Of a stretch of DNA of 64,000 nt, positions 21,931 through 34,015 are shown in pieces; within the stretch, counting starts at the first letter, position 1, and the number at the start of each line of letters is the position of its first letter. Location: positions 94,394,894 to 94,458,893 of the forward strand of contig NC_089228.1 in assembly GCF_963924675.1 (NCBI RefSeq), in the 5' to 3' direction. The notes under the pieces were generated by a model, which did no database searches, had not been told where the DNA came from, and saw only the letters and a list, made by a program, of their open reading frames with translations. This stretch comes from Phocoena phocoena (lineage: Eukaryota; Chordata; Mammalia; Artiodactyla; Phocoenidae). The position numbers and the translations under genes are program-made.

Positions 21931-23589
21931 GAATGTTTACAGAGTTCATAAATATCATATCCACTCCCTTTATTTAAGACAAGGAAACTGATGTTCCAAT
22001 CGAGAACGCCAGTGTTCTGATTCCTAATCTTGTACTCTTTCCATTTATCATGTTTCTTTTAAACTTCTAAGAATTTTACTGTCCATTTATCACAGCAGTT
22101 ATCTTAATTGTAGTTTTGCTTATTTAACAGCTGCTGGGACTTATAAAAAATCTAATATATTTTATAGAATAAGCATGCCCTTTTTACATGAGAGTTCAGG
22201 TATTTATGAAAACAAATCCTTACATAATTTATTTCTCCAAGCATAAAATTTTCACGTGATTTTAAATCGTAGTTTCCCTGGAACAGATCAATTTATTTTG
22301 GTCATTAGTGCAAACATTCAGAGTGAGGGAGGCAGATGACAGGAACAGTGTGGGCCACGTGGGGACAATGTCCTGTCCTAGATGCTCTGGGGAGACCCAC
22401 GCTGGTCTCAGAGACTGCATTCCAGCGTCGGTGAATAACGTGTATACTGGGAGAAAAATGCAAAGATTTGTATAAACAAAAGAACGATTAAGGACAAACA
22501 AATATTATCCTGTCTGAGAATGTAAGAGAAAAGAATGGACATGGTGAAGATTTCATTCCAAAGGTGTAGGATATATATTCAGAACTGGCTTCCAGGGAGG
22601 TAAAATTCAAGCCAGATTTTGAAGGGATGGAGGCAGCTTCAGGATGACAGATGCTCTTTCAATCCTGGAAGAATGTTGGGTAATTCGGACAGGATCTCAG
22701 ATCTGATTTCTCTTGCCTCATCTTCAATTACCCAATATTGTGGATCCCAAGAACTTTGTGAATCTGAGCAGAAACAAACTAACATAAAAACCACAGCTGA
22801 CCCACTTTGGAGACGTGGAAACTTAGTAAATGATCTTTTTCCTAGGACGCTGACCAAAATATTTTTCAAGGCTAAAAATGGACTGTCTTTAGCTTCGCAA
22901 AAATTACTGCACATTTTAAAGTGGATGCAATGTCACATAAGTACTTAGAATTTGACTAAAATGTCTAATACTTATTACCTTTGATCTATCTTTAAAATTG
23001 GCATTTCTATTTTTAATATAAGTCAATTGCAAAAAACTCAAAGACAGGCCAAAGTTGGGTGTATTTCAGGGACAATACCCAATTCTCCCAGTGATGATTT
23101 CTGCTTTCCATCCTGTTCAAGATTTGGTGTAAATGCAGATAAAATGTGCTCACACAAACATGTATATTCCATGCTGTTTAGAGCTGGGAACTTCTCTAAG
23201 AGGGGGCAGTACAATCCATGGCTGTCAAAACAGCACCAAGATGCTCCGTAGGGGAGATATCAGGTAGAGGGGGAGGCTCTTCGTTTTCTCCTTTATTTTC
23301 TTTAAGTGTTAAAGCTATCTCGCTTCAAAGGAGCAAGGCCTGTGCTTCCTTGCAAGCATGCTCTTTATCTGGAGGTACGGAGTCTTTGCTAACTGGTGCC
23401 CATTGCCCTCAGAAGCACTTTCTCGGTTCACAGGAGGAGAGGGCAGCACTGATGTCACCAGCTGATAAGGCCAGGCAGCAGCCCAAACCCGCAGATCAAT
23501 AGGGAGGGAGGCAGGCGGCTGCCACTGCCCGGGCCGACAGCTGGTGTCTGCTCTGATTTCACTTCCTCTCTGGCCACAGCCCATCGCTG
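21931..23589. other. Unique sequence
   Basis: No repeat or gene was recognised over 1.66 kb. Overlapping open frames at about 22619-22948 and 23218-23596 lack domains and exon signals. Confidence 0.5.
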
Positions 23590-23890
23590 TGGTCACGCGG
23601 GTTGAAGGAGAAAGCAGATCATTTCCACTTATCTGGACAATTTAGACTATTTAATTGGATTTGTTTTAAAGTCTTTTAGATTTCTAAACGGAGATGAAAA
23701 ATAAACAACCCCCAGATCTCTCAGTTTTCGGTCTACAAAGGTACCCTTAGCTATAAACGCCCTACTGTTCAATCAGGCCGATGTGAAACAGGACATTGAA
23801 AGAGTTGTGGACTGTTCTTGTTCACTGTTTAATGGTGCTCGCTTGGAAACTTAATTAAAAGCTTTTATCCATCAGTAGCACCACTGTCTC
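23590..23890. promoter_or_regulatory. Candidate distal regulatory block (inference)
   Basis: This is a non-repetitive AT-rich block with TTTAATTGGATTTG at about 23650, CTTAATTAAAAGC at about 23850 and balanced flanks. The look (no repeat, mixed motifs, no simple sequence) is that of many conserved non-coding elements. No alignment is available. Confidence 0.22.
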
Positions 23891-24019
23891 GTCCCTGGTC
23901 ACAGGTGGAAGAAATGTCAATTCCATGTGCTTAGGTAGTTCTCAACACCTCAGGGCGTGGGTTAGCAGAGCCAGCTGGTGAGCAGAGCTGAGATAGTTCA
24001 TAAATTAAAAGAGAATACT

Positions 24020-24240
24020 CAAAACTTCTCTTTAAAATATTTTATCATAATTTAAACTTTTATCAAAGTAATATATGTTCCTAATTTACAAGGTCAAAGA
24101 ATACTACAGGTCATTTAAAGAAAAAGGTATCCCTTTCCCCTGCCCTCCACACCTCTGAACCCCAAGCCCCCAAGGCAACCAATTTTAATTCTTTTAGTGT
24201 TATTTCTGGTATTTACCTCCACTTTTCTAACTATCATACT
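24020..24240 (-). repeat. Possible L1M 3' fragment
   Basis: TATCAAAGTAATATATGTTC, an A-rich segment and CCCAAGGCAACCAATTTTAA in order resemble the reversed 3' UTR of old L1M elements. The match is weak. Confidence 0.4.
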
Positions 24241-24259
24241 TATTGTTTATTTTTCCAAT

Positions 24260-25085
24260 TTAGATATGATCTATTGACTTCTTACGTAAATGATACTCGG
24301 GAAATCTTTCCTGGAAAGTCTCATAGATACCCGTGGCTACACACACCTGTACATGTTCTCTCCCCACATCATCCCAACATGGTTATTAGATGTTTACATT
24401 ACCATTAGATGTTTACATTATTATGACTATAGTTCATGGTCAATTTTGTTCACAATGGAAATACATAATCATCGCATATTACGATTATATTTTCTCTCTT
24501 CTAGAACTCTTTGTTTTTCCTGGAGTAAGTAATTATCTGGTTTCTTTATTTAATTTTCAATGTTCCTATAACTAATACTTCTACCAGTTTTCTCAAGAAA
24601 AGAGATCCTTTGATTTTCTTGGAAATAACCCCCTGGAGTCCTCTACCCTCTATAGACTTGATGCACGGCTATCATCCTATGTCTTCATCACCTTCTAGGG
24701 AATTCCATTTGCCCGTATCCTTTTGGGGAAGTCTGGGCCCCATGTCTTCTTTTTTGAGTTTATCCTTTCGTTTTGGTGGAGCACGTGTGTCAAGGCATTG
24801 AAAGTAAAGTTTCAGACATTGCACATTTGAATTGTCTCCATTTAACCCTCACACTTGTTTGATCATTTAACTGGAACAGAATTTTCGGTTGGAAAAGTTT
24901 CCTCTCAGAATTTCAAAGGCATTGATTGCTGCCTGGTCTTCTAGCTTCTAGCATTGCTGTTGAGAAGTTCACTAGTGATCTCGATTCCTGATCCTTTGTA
25001 GGTGACTTGCTTCTGAAAGCATTTGAGGCCTTCAGGATTTTCTGATTTCCCTGTTTCTGTGCATCTCATCCTACCTTCCTTTGTG
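24260..25085. repeat. Diverged interspersed repeat, family not assigned
   Basis: GAATTTCAAAGGCATTGATT, TTCTAGCTTCTAGCATTGC, TTGAGAAGTTCACTAG and CTGATCCTTTGTAGGTGAC are phrases that recur in mammalian genomes as part of a long old repeat. Its exact ends and name cannot be given. A 17-bp unit ATTAGATGTTTACATTA is tandemly duplicated at 24385-24401 and 24404-24420. Confidence 0.45.
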
Positions 25086-25089
25086 TCTG

Positions 25090-25322
25090 CTGTCCCCAAG
25101 CCCAAGGCTCCTTTGATAAATCTCTCCAGAAACTAAACCTCTTTTCTCCTGCAAGAGTGGGGCAGTGCAGTCAACCTGGATGCTGTAAGACTTTCCTCCA
25201 GTCTTCCTGCTGACACCTTGGTTACAGACCTCTTGCCTCCAGAGCGGTGAGACAATACATTTCTGTTGTTCAAGCCACCAAGTTTATGGTACTTCGTTAC
25301 GGCAGCCCTAGGAAACTAATGC
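25090..25322 (+). mobile_element. 3' part of a MaLR-type LTR
   Basis: TGACACCTTGGTTACAGACC, CTTGCCTCCAGAGCGGTGAG, TTGTTCAAGCCACCAAG and CTTCGTTACGGCAGCCC ending in GGAAACTAATGCA match the right half of the LTR type at 3108. The left half is not recognisable. Confidence 0.65.
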
Positions 25323-25643
25323 ACCATCTGAAATTCTACTTATCCAAAAGTTTATCAATAAGAATTATGTCTGTTTCTGACCAGATTCTGTTTTAAGAAT
25401 TTTTTAATCGTTGACCAGGACATACCTATGAGGATTCCTGGGCAGGCACTTCTGCCTGTCTCTGAGGAGGGCTTTTGTCATCAGAACCCATGTCATTAAT
25501 CCTGCCCCACTGAAAGGAAGGACATTATCCTTTCCACCCTGTCCAGTTCCCCTGATGCAAGGACCTCTGGGCAATCAAGCTGCCTAGGGGGAGGCCGTTA
25601 CTGTTACTGCTCTGGAAAGATCTTTTGTGTTTTTTAACGGTCC

Positions 25644-25969
25644 TGTATTAATTTTCTAGGGCTGTCATAACAAAGTACCACTGACTGAGTGATTTAAACA
25701 ACACATACTTATTTTCTCACAGTTCTGGAGGCTGGAATTCAAGGTGTGGGCAGGCTTGGGTTCTCCTGAGCCCTCTCTCCTTGGCTTGTTGATGGCTGCC
25801 TGTCTATGTGTCCAAGTTTCCTCTTCATATAAGGACAGCACCCTGATGGCCTCGTCTTAATCTAATCATCTTTTAACAGGCCCTATCTCCAAAAACAGTC
25901 ACATTCTGAGGTATCGGGAGTTAGGATTTCAACATACAAATTTTGGAGAGACACTATTCAACCATAACA
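25644..25969 (-). mobile_element. Solo MaLR-type LTR (MLT1-related)
   Basis: It starts TGTATTAATTTTCTAGGGC, runs through TTTTCTCACAGTTCTGGAGG and CAGTCACATTCTGAGGTATC, and ends CAACCATAACA. This is the reverse complement of the 3108-type LTR. No clear 5-bp duplication was found. Confidence 0.75.
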
Positions 25970-26544
25970 CTATTGCATCGAAGCAGATCCAAAGGAGAAT
26001 CTCCCAGACCCCAGTAGGAGACAGGGAGAGAAGAGTTGGGGTGTCCTGAGTCTGTGAGTTTGCTGGGCAGCTCTGACCAAGTCCTCCAGGGTCAGCGAGC
26101 AGCCCAACAGGTGAACAAGAGCAAGTGAATACGTGAGTGAGAGTGGCTGATGGAGGACCAGCCAACTGGACCAGCCCTCCAGGTCACTAGTCCTTTGCTA
26201 CGAATGCTCCTGTCATAGTCACAGTAGCAGAAAACTGACCCTAATTCCCCAAGCCCACATGGCCGGGGGCTGGGGGCTCCAGCACTAGGCTCTTCCAGGG
26301 ACTGGGGCACGCTGGCTGCACCTAGAACCACGCACGTGACAAACACAATGAGCAGGTACTTATTGTCTACAGTGGCCGTAACAGGACTGAGTCTTAGTGA
26401 GGTCTTATGGCTCTCCAGGAACCCAGACCAAATACGCAGAGGAACCAGGGTTTAGGGTAGGTATGCCTGGCTCCAAATCCACACACGTTCCATGACATGC
26501 CATAGAGGCAGTGCTTTACATACCTCGTAAGATAACCTTAGACC
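25970..26544. other. Unique sequence
   Basis: No repeat or gene was recognised. Confidence 0.5.
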
Positions 26545-26990
26545 CTGTGACAGTGAAGTTTGTGTGTCAGCTGGGCCACGGGGTACCCAAATATTTGATC
26601 AAATGTTATTCTGTGCATCTGTGAGGGTGTTTCTGGATGAGATTAACATTTGAATTGGTAGACTGAGTAAAGCAGATTGCCCCCCCTAATGTGGATGAGC
26701 CCCATCCAACCCACTGCAGGACTGAATGGAACAAAAAAGCTGGGGAAGGGAGAATTCTCTCCCTCTCTGAGCTGGCCTGCAAGACTTCTCCTGCTTTGGG
26801 ACTCAGACTCAGACTGGAACTTACACCATAGGTTTTCCTTGGTCCCCAGCTTACCAGACAACAGCCTCCCTGTCACATGAGCCAATTCCTTAAAAGAAAT
26901 TTTATATATGTGTATATATATATATATATATATTTATGTATATATCTCCTATTGGTTTTGTCTCTGTGGAGAACCTGGACAAATACAGAC
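26545..26990 (+). mobile_element. Old LTR-like repeat (copy A of a pair)
   Basis: GTCAGCTGGGCCACGGGGT, ATATTTGATCAAATG, TCTGTGAGGGTGTTTCTGGA, GATTAACATTTGAATTGG and CACATGAGCCAATTCC are followed by a TA microsatellite and TCCTATTGGTTTTGTCTCTG. The copy at 30060-30648 is the same element in opposite orientation. An LTR origin is likely from structure and length; the family name is not assigned. Confidence 0.65.
26902..26946. repeat. (TA)n-rich microsatellite
   Basis: A run of TA units (26913-26932) sits inside copy A where copy B carries TATC/TATA-type units. Confidence 0.9.
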
Positions 26991-27019
26991 TCCCAAATGC
27001 TCTAAAGATTGATAAGCTA

Positions 27020-27130
27020 TTAGCAAATTGTTCTTGTGAGCTCAATAGAAAATAAACAAAATGTTATTTAATTAACCATTTCTAATTACTGTGTCTAATT
27101 GAACATAACAGTGGTGTACTTAAAACCTAT
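27020..27130. promoter_or_regulatory. Cluster of homeodomain-type cores (inference)
   Basis: TTAATTAACC, TCTAATTACT and TCTAATTGAA occur within about 50 bp. High local AT content makes chance occurrence likely. It is noted because the block is not part of a recognised repeat. Confidence 0.18.
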
Positions 27131-30059
27131 TCTCTATTCCAGACTGATGATTTAAAACTGGCTTTTCCCTAAGCACAGCTGAGCAAATGAGCTTCTTCCT
27201 TTTCCTTTTAATTCTTCATATCGAATTTGTGCTTATCTGGTAAGAGGATGAGAATGATGTTTGCTGAGCAACTGCTTGGTGCCAGACGGTCTGTCCTTAC
27301 ATGGTATCTGTCACACGGGGTCTTCACAAACATCACTTTACTGACCATCTTTCTTGTACCCGTGGGGGATGGATGGCATCCCTGGGAGCCGGAGGGTTAC
27401 AGAGAGAACCGACTCCTTTGGCAGGAGGTTGCTCCGGTTGGTCAGAATTTTATAACTTCACTGAGTATCTTTAGCTGGCGGAAAGCTGGATTCCAAATAG
27501 GGCTGGATCCCCATGAACTTCTCAGAGTCTTAACAATGAGACTCATAGGAGACAGCAGCACACGATGTGCAGAAGAATCCCACCCGAGCGGTGTCTCCCA
27601 GACGCTCCCCTCTCCATTCTGCTGAGCTGTCTGGTTGGGAAAGCAACATGTGCATTGAGAACCTCCAACTTCAGATGACATCCCAATAACTACCTGAGCC
27701 CCGGGCTGGCAAAACCCTGAGGTGCAGTCAGCCTTAATCACAGCTCTCCTTGGTAGCACTTAAAAATGTAGTTGATGAATTGAACAAAAAACACATGTTT
27801 TCATTTAAATTGCAATTAGCAATTAGAGAGTTAAGTGTGCCCTAGATGGAATATATAATCGTGGTCGAGTTTGTGGCACAGCTACTTTACTGTTGCCATT
27901 CTCTTTTTATGTTTTGCTTTATGATTTTATAGTAAATGTATGGCGAAACTGTGAGAGAGACCCAGGTTAAAGGGCTTTTTGGGTTGGAGTTATTCAGCTT
28001 CTAAGAAAAAGGTCACCAGCCTAGGCCCACTGCGCACTCCTTGCCTACTGTGATTCTTTCTTTTACGAAATGTGAGAAGAGAATTCTTTTATCTACCCTC
28101 TTAGCAATGTAAATTGGATAATCTGGCAGTGAGGGTTGTGGTGTAAATTACATGTTTCTGAGCAATGAATGATTGGTGATAGCTACTTACTTTTTGGTAT
28201 GATTTCCTGAAAATCGAGGAAAGGAATAGCAAGCTATCTTCTCCTTTACATTCTCCTCTGGAATGTTTCCCAGACAAATTAATGTTCACTTCTGCTTTTC
28301 TGTGGAGGTTATTTTTTTTAAAAAGAGGCCTAGAAAAAGTGCCAATACATACAATTTGGGGGACAAGTCAGGTGCATTCCAGATGTCAGGGAACCTGGCT
28401 AATGGACTTGCCAGGAGAAATCCGTGGGGCTGAGTAGCCGGAGCATAACCGCTTCTGATCTGTGAAAGGTTCCTCTAGCAAAGCAAGCTGCTGCTTCTGA
28501 CGAAGCCATCTAATGAGAAACTAATTCCTGGTGAGGAGCCCCTCCGTCCAAATAAAATACAATAAAAGGAGAAAAACATGGTTTATGGTGAAATTACCAT
28601 CGGGACTGAGAACAGTACAGATCAGAGCCAAGAAAAGTAATTGTAGGTGGCTTGGAGACTTGAATATGTAACTCCTTGGCACCGTCCAAAGAACCACAGC
28701 CATTTCTAAATTGTAACAAAACCAGACAGAGAGGTGAGGGGAGATGGCTCCTTGGGGATACCGTTAGGAATCCAACACTTCTGGCAGAGTTTGCTGTAAC
28801 TGGCAAAAGTGTAGATGGCGCATACGACCGGTAGACACTTGGGAGAATTCTGGATTTCTTTAAAGGAGGAGGCAAGTTATATAGGCTGAAGAGAATGGAA
28901 ATCATCTCTGATTTCTACAAAGCAACCAGTATTTTATTTTAGCTTCTCTTGTAGCCACATAGAAACTGTCATTAAAAAAAAAAAAAACACCCAAGTGGAG
29001 AGTTTTCTTGTTTTCCAGGGTTCTGTAAATGTTTCCAGGTCAAAATACTGCGATGAGAAACATGCAGAGCAAAACTTCCGAGAGGAGACAGAGAGCCAGG
29101 TTCTGCTTTCTCCTCTTGTGCTGTTTTTCATCTCGTGGAATTATTTGTCTCAAGCATCAGAGACAGGGAGTAAATTTTCCCCGATACGCTGACAGCCCTC
29201 GTGGAACATCTCCATAACGATGGGATTTATTTTGTTCATTATGACTGCCGCAGACCGTGGGGCCTTATTTCACTCCTACAGATGAGTCGTGCTTCCATAA
29301 ATTATCCTGTGTGCTCTTCGGTTAAATGACCAGCAGTCTTGGGAGAACTGGCAAATAATCTCTGAGTTGTCTCGGCTTCTTCATTTCAGTTCTTTCTATG
29401 TCATAAAAGTTATGGCATGTCAGACAGAAGAAGGATCAAGAAGACCTCTGATAAATACTTTTCAACAAGCTCGAGACAAACCTAATAACAGAGCCACCGA
29501 GGCTTCAAAGAAAACTCTAAATGCTTCCCCAGCCCCGAGAGCTCCAAGGTAGATACACCTTTCTGTGGAAATCAGCCCCCTTTTCTGCTCCAAGGACTTT
29601 GTTGCATGTGTAGTGATGGAAGCTTTGTCTTTGCTCACTTGATGAACTGTCCGGCTCGGAGGCGATTTTTGTGTTCCTCACAATGGATCTCCCCTTTGAT
29701 TTTTGAAAATGTAACCTATATAAATAGAAGCAGTTCATAAGTGCAAAAACAAACAGGGACTGTGAGTTTCTGGACAAAAGATGACCCATCCAGGAGTGCC
29801 TTCAGCTGTTCCACATCAATCAAGGCCTCACATCACATACTATTTTCTTCCCCCCTCTTGTTCTCATTTATCTTTTTCTTAGAATTTGGCACAAAAACCC
29901 CAGGCCTGGAACTGGAGTTGTAATTTCAAGCAGTTGATCTAAAGTTCAGGCTACTCTCTGAAGGGTTTCCCAGTGTTGCATTACTGAAATATGTGCAGTC
30001 CGTGGAAGGAAGGAGAATGTTTGACCAAGAGGGAGCTGGACTTGGGAAGTGAGTGAAAG
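27131..30059. other. Long unique interval
   Basis: In nearly 3 kb no repeat was assigned except weak MIR-like text near 27265-27345. No gene was found. Open frames of 103 and 132 codons (28594-28905 minus, 27227-27625 plus) have no recognised domain. A short block at 27811-27830 holds two CAATTAG cores, and 29170-29330 is compact unique sequence. Confidence 0.5.
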
Positions 30060-30648
30060 GAGACGTGTTACTCAGCGTTCTCCAGAGAAACAGAAACAGC
30101 AGGATGTATCTACACCTATATCTACATCTCTGTCTTTATCTATATCTGTATCTGTATGTAGAGAGATTTATTATTTTAAAAATGGCTCATGTAATTATGG
30201 AGGCAGGCAAGTCCCAAAATCTACAGGAGGAGTTGGCAAGCTGCAGTCCCGGAGCAGATGATGAGATGATGGTGGAGTTCCAATTTGAGTGCAGAGGCCT
30301 GAGACCCAGGAGAACTGACAGTGTAGTTCCATTCTGAAGGCTGGTAGACTGAAGACCCAGTTTGAGTCTGAAGGCTGAAAAAAAGCTGATGTTTGAAGGT
30401 ACTCAGGCAGGAAAGAATTCTCTCCTACTCAGGGGAGGGCCCACCATTTTTTCCTATTCAGACCTTCAACTGATTGGATGAGGCCCACCCACATCAGGGA
30501 GGGCAATCTGCTTTACCCAGTGTAGCAGTTCAAAAGCTAATCTCATCCCCAAATCATTCTCATAGAAACACCCAGAAAAAAGCCTGGCCGAATATCTGAG
30601 CACTCAGGGGCCAGGTCAAGTTAAAATTTTAAATTAACCATCACAGAG
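30060..30648 (-). mobile_element. Old LTR-like repeat (copy B of a pair)
   Basis: GTTCTCCAGAGAAACAGAAA, a TATC-rich region, GGCTCATGTAATTATGGAGG, CTTCAACTGATTGGATGAGG, CACATCAGGGAGGGCAATC and TTAAATTAACCATCACAG form the reverse complement of the 26545-26990 element. Copy B is longer in its middle. Confidence 0.7.
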
Positions 30649-31599
30649 ATGATGTGAAATTAGGCCTCAGGGAACATGCTGTGTGTCTTGCTTACCTGAG
30701 ACACCCTGGGAACAGAACCAATGGCAGGATGAGTTGGGGAGACTGTTGTCTATAATGAGATATTAGTGAGTGAGCAGTCATGCTGTCCACCTCACACCTC
30801 TACGCCCACCAGAAATGTCAAAGCTCTTCCATTATGAAAGACTCATTTTATTAAGGAAGTTTTCAGACTGCTGGATTATTCTTATGGTCTCAGGTTTCCA
30901 AGAAGGGGTAGAAATGGACCGAAGGGGAGGCAGGGAACAGGGAGTCCTGTGTCTTTGTCGATGGGGGTCACTGTCTGCATTGCCCTTGGCCTACTGTGCA
31001 ATGTTGCTGCTTTGTATTCAACGGGCAAAGCCCAGATACCATGGAGACGCCCACTGGGCACCCCAGGCCTTGAACATGAAGGCTGGTTCTCCTGGGGAGA
31101 CACCCAGCTGGAGCTGTGTAAACTTGTCCCCATCCAGGTGCTGCCTGGGAGCCAGCCCTGGTCTGCCACTGTTGGCGACTTTGCCTCTCCCCCTCTGCTC
31201 TCCATTCTCTTCGCAGACTCTGAATATTCATCTTTAGGGTCAGTCCTGCCTGCCTATTCAATGTGAAGACTAATTCCCCTAGCTGGGCCTGACTTGCTAA
31301 GCAAAAGTTGGGCTGCCAGGTATCTTTAAATGCAGCCCCTGAAGCACATGAGAATCTGTTGACTCCCCTTGGGGCAAGGAAGTCCATAACTCAAGCTTTC
31401 AAAGACTCAAAAAAATTTACGAAAAAGACATGTAAGTGAGGGGGCAGGGGTTGGGGAGGTCGGAGTGTAGAAATCAGAGCAAACATCTTCAAATTGCTCT
31501 CTGAAATTACAAAGGGTGGAGACCAACAAAAATTATTATTATTATGCAAATATTATTATTTTTCAGTTTCAGCCTGTTAAATCTTCCTTATATCAGATA
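30649..31599. other. Unique sequence
   Basis: No repeat or gene was recognised. Three overlapping frames of 105-155 codons around 30770-31387 lack any recognised domain. An ATT-rich patch lies at about 31533-31560. Confidence 0.5.
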
Positions 31600-31905
31600 T
31601 AATACTTGACGCTTTTATACGTTTTTCATTGAACCCTCATAGCTTTGTGAGGCAAAGATTTCGCTCATGTTGCAGACGAGGCTAGGGAGAGAAGGTATGG
31701 TTTTCATTCTAGGTGCTGTGCTGGGTACTTCAGATATCTTTTCATTAAAATGTTACAGCCCTGTAACATATGTCAAGTTTTATACCCACTTTACAGATGA
31801 GACAACTAAGGCAGCAGTCCTGCAGAAAGCTTCGTGTTGGCAAGTTGGTGAACACAAGGAGGAAGGGCTCCTAAATACTGTGTTTGCAGACCAAGGCTAC
31901 AACCC
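31600..31905 (-). repeat. MIR SINE, two partly overlapping pieces
   Basis: 31600-31680 (TTGAACCCTCATAGCTTTGTG, split by decay) and 31705-31905 (TTTCATTCTAGGTGCTGTGC, CCACTTTACAGATGAGACA, CTAAATACTG) are reversed MIR text. They may be two insertions or one rearranged copy. Confidence 0.65.
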
Positions 31906-31930
31906 CAGCCCCTTGGGAAGTCAGCTCTAG

Positions 31931-33504
31931 GCTGAGGTACCCTGGATCATCCACTCTCCCCCTGGGTATTCTTCTGGAAGTTTCTCTGAATCAATAGTCT
32001 CGATGTTTTTCAGTGTGAGCCCTCAGGCCTATGCGGGGTTATTTGGAAGGAAGGAGAGTAAGAGGGGAGGGAGGATTAAATTCACTGTAACCCAGACACA
32101 CAGTGTTTATTCGGTAGATACAACTGGGAGGCAAATGATGCTAAATGAGGAATTTTATTTTTAGTTCTCACTTCTGTCTACTGGACTGCTCTGCTCTTCC
32201 TGTGGTGTTGCAATGATAATATAAAAAAACTGCATAATTTCTTTCCATCGTCACTGAACACTATTTATTGAGTATCTCAGTGGATGTGCCAGTTGCCTTG
32301 GACAGTCACGATATTTGCTGATGGACGAATTCACGACACACGTTTGAGGCCAGGGCCTCTGGGTGCCTAGGTGCAAAGCCACACGTTCTAAAATAACAAG
32401 TATTTAGGAATTCCTTTCCTGATGCACCAAGCTGAGCCGTCTGTCCCTTGCCAACCCCAAAGGTGGACGGAACAGAGCATTTTCCCCTTCCCCCTCCCCA
32501 CGCAGCGCTCCCCTCCCCCATTCAGGTCCAAGGCCAAACACTGGACTACTTGTTTCTCCAAAACCACAGTGTGAGCTTTTTCAGCAATGGCAGGAAAAGG
32601 TTTCCCCCTCCCCACCTCCCCCAACCCATCCCCTGCTCCAGTTAATATCAAAGGTTTCAATTACCCTGGAAACCTGGGCTCTGGTATGTTAGGAGAATCC
32701 TGTTTCGGGAAGACACGTTCCCCAGCCCCAGTGTCCTGGCAGGTTTTTCCGTTCTCCAGAAGCCGCTGGGGTAAGGCTGTGAGCTGAGCAACCCCTCTGG
32801 GGGTGGTTTGTTTCTCCGCTTTCATGGCCGGCTTGCGCAGGGAGGAGAAGGGTCCCATCGTGATGGGTCCGGGCTGCCTGCTGGTTAGGAAGTGCGAGGA
32901 ACTTGATGTTTCCTCTCGGTGCTTGAAGCCCTGAACACAGACTTGAAGGGGCCCTGCTTCAGGGGCTGTCCCCTCCCATCATAAGTGTGCTGCCTGGGAG
33001 ATGTGTCTTGACAAAAGAAGACGTTTCCTTTTTTTTTGCTTCTTATCCATAGTATAAATTCCTTAAGGGAAACATCAAATACTTTATCCATTTTTAAGAT
33101 GAATAATCAAGAACTAAGCATAAGAGATATGAATTGAAAGAGACAACGAACTAGAAAAAAACACTCATTTGTCAAACATGGGACTGAACTTGAGTAAAAA
33201 CCTACAGGAGATTTACTTAATCAGTCACAACTCAGCGCTGGGCAAACATAAAGTTTTTTGTTTTCTTTGATTTTCCAAATAACTGATATCAGCTTTGCTT
33301 CTCAAGCCCCATCATTATGGGTAGACCAGGAAAAATGGAAAGTTTCCTTTTTAAATGTATAGTAGTCTCTTCGTATGAACTTCAGACCCATCCAGGAACT
33401 TTGCAGTCTCTTCTGGATAAATCAGTCACTTTTCTGGTGGTTATTGAGTCAGTTCAAAAACAAACTCCTTACTATGGAGTTTATGGCCCCCAAGGACACT
33501 CACT
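31931..33504. other. Unique sequence
   Basis: No gene was recognised. Weak reversed L2/MIR text (TGAACACTATTTATTGAGTA) occurs near 32260. CT-rich tracts lie at about 32482-32520 and 32605-32640. Confidence 0.5.
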
Positions 33505-34015
33505 TCCTGGTGTTCACACCCTGGTGTAGCCCCCTTCCACATGACACCAGGGTTATTCTCTGTGGCCAGTGGAATATGGCAGAAGTCCCGGTGTGTGACT
33601 TCTGAGGCAAAGCCACTTGACACATGGCCCCTTCCACCTTGCTGTTATGGATCGCTGTCTCTGGAGTGCAGCCAGCTGCCACATCGTGAAGATACCCAAG
33701 CAGCCCAAGAAACTGCGGCTTCCTGTCAACAACCAGCACCAACTTTCCAGACAAGTGAATGAGCCATCTTGCAAGTTGGTCCTCCAACCAGTCAAGCCCC
33801 CAGATAACAGTCACTCTGGCCAACGCCTTGACTGCAGTCACATGAGAGACCCCAAGCCCGAAACGTCCAGCTAAAACCATGCTCCAATTCCTGACTCACA
33901 GAAACTGTGAGAGAGAGTAAAATTTTATAGTTTTTAAAGCCTTGAAATAATAAAAATTATTGTTTTTTAAGCCTCTAAATTTTGGAATTATTTGTTATAA
34001 TAATAGGCAACTAAT
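33505..34015 (+). mobile_element. Ancient MaLR LTR (MLT1 group)
   Basis: TGTGGCCAGTGGAATATGGC, GTGTGACTTCTGAGGC, GCTGCCACATCGTGAAG, CAACCAGCACCAAC, GAGCCATCTTGCAAG, TCACATGAGAGACCCC and the terminal AACTGTGAGAGAGAG and GGCAACTAATACA follow an MLT1 LTR along its whole length. No internal region was confirmed downstream. Confidence 0.8.

Noticed and set aside
30770..31387. Cluster of 105-155-codon frames
   Set aside because: Three frames on both strands overlap, none with a domain or exon signals.
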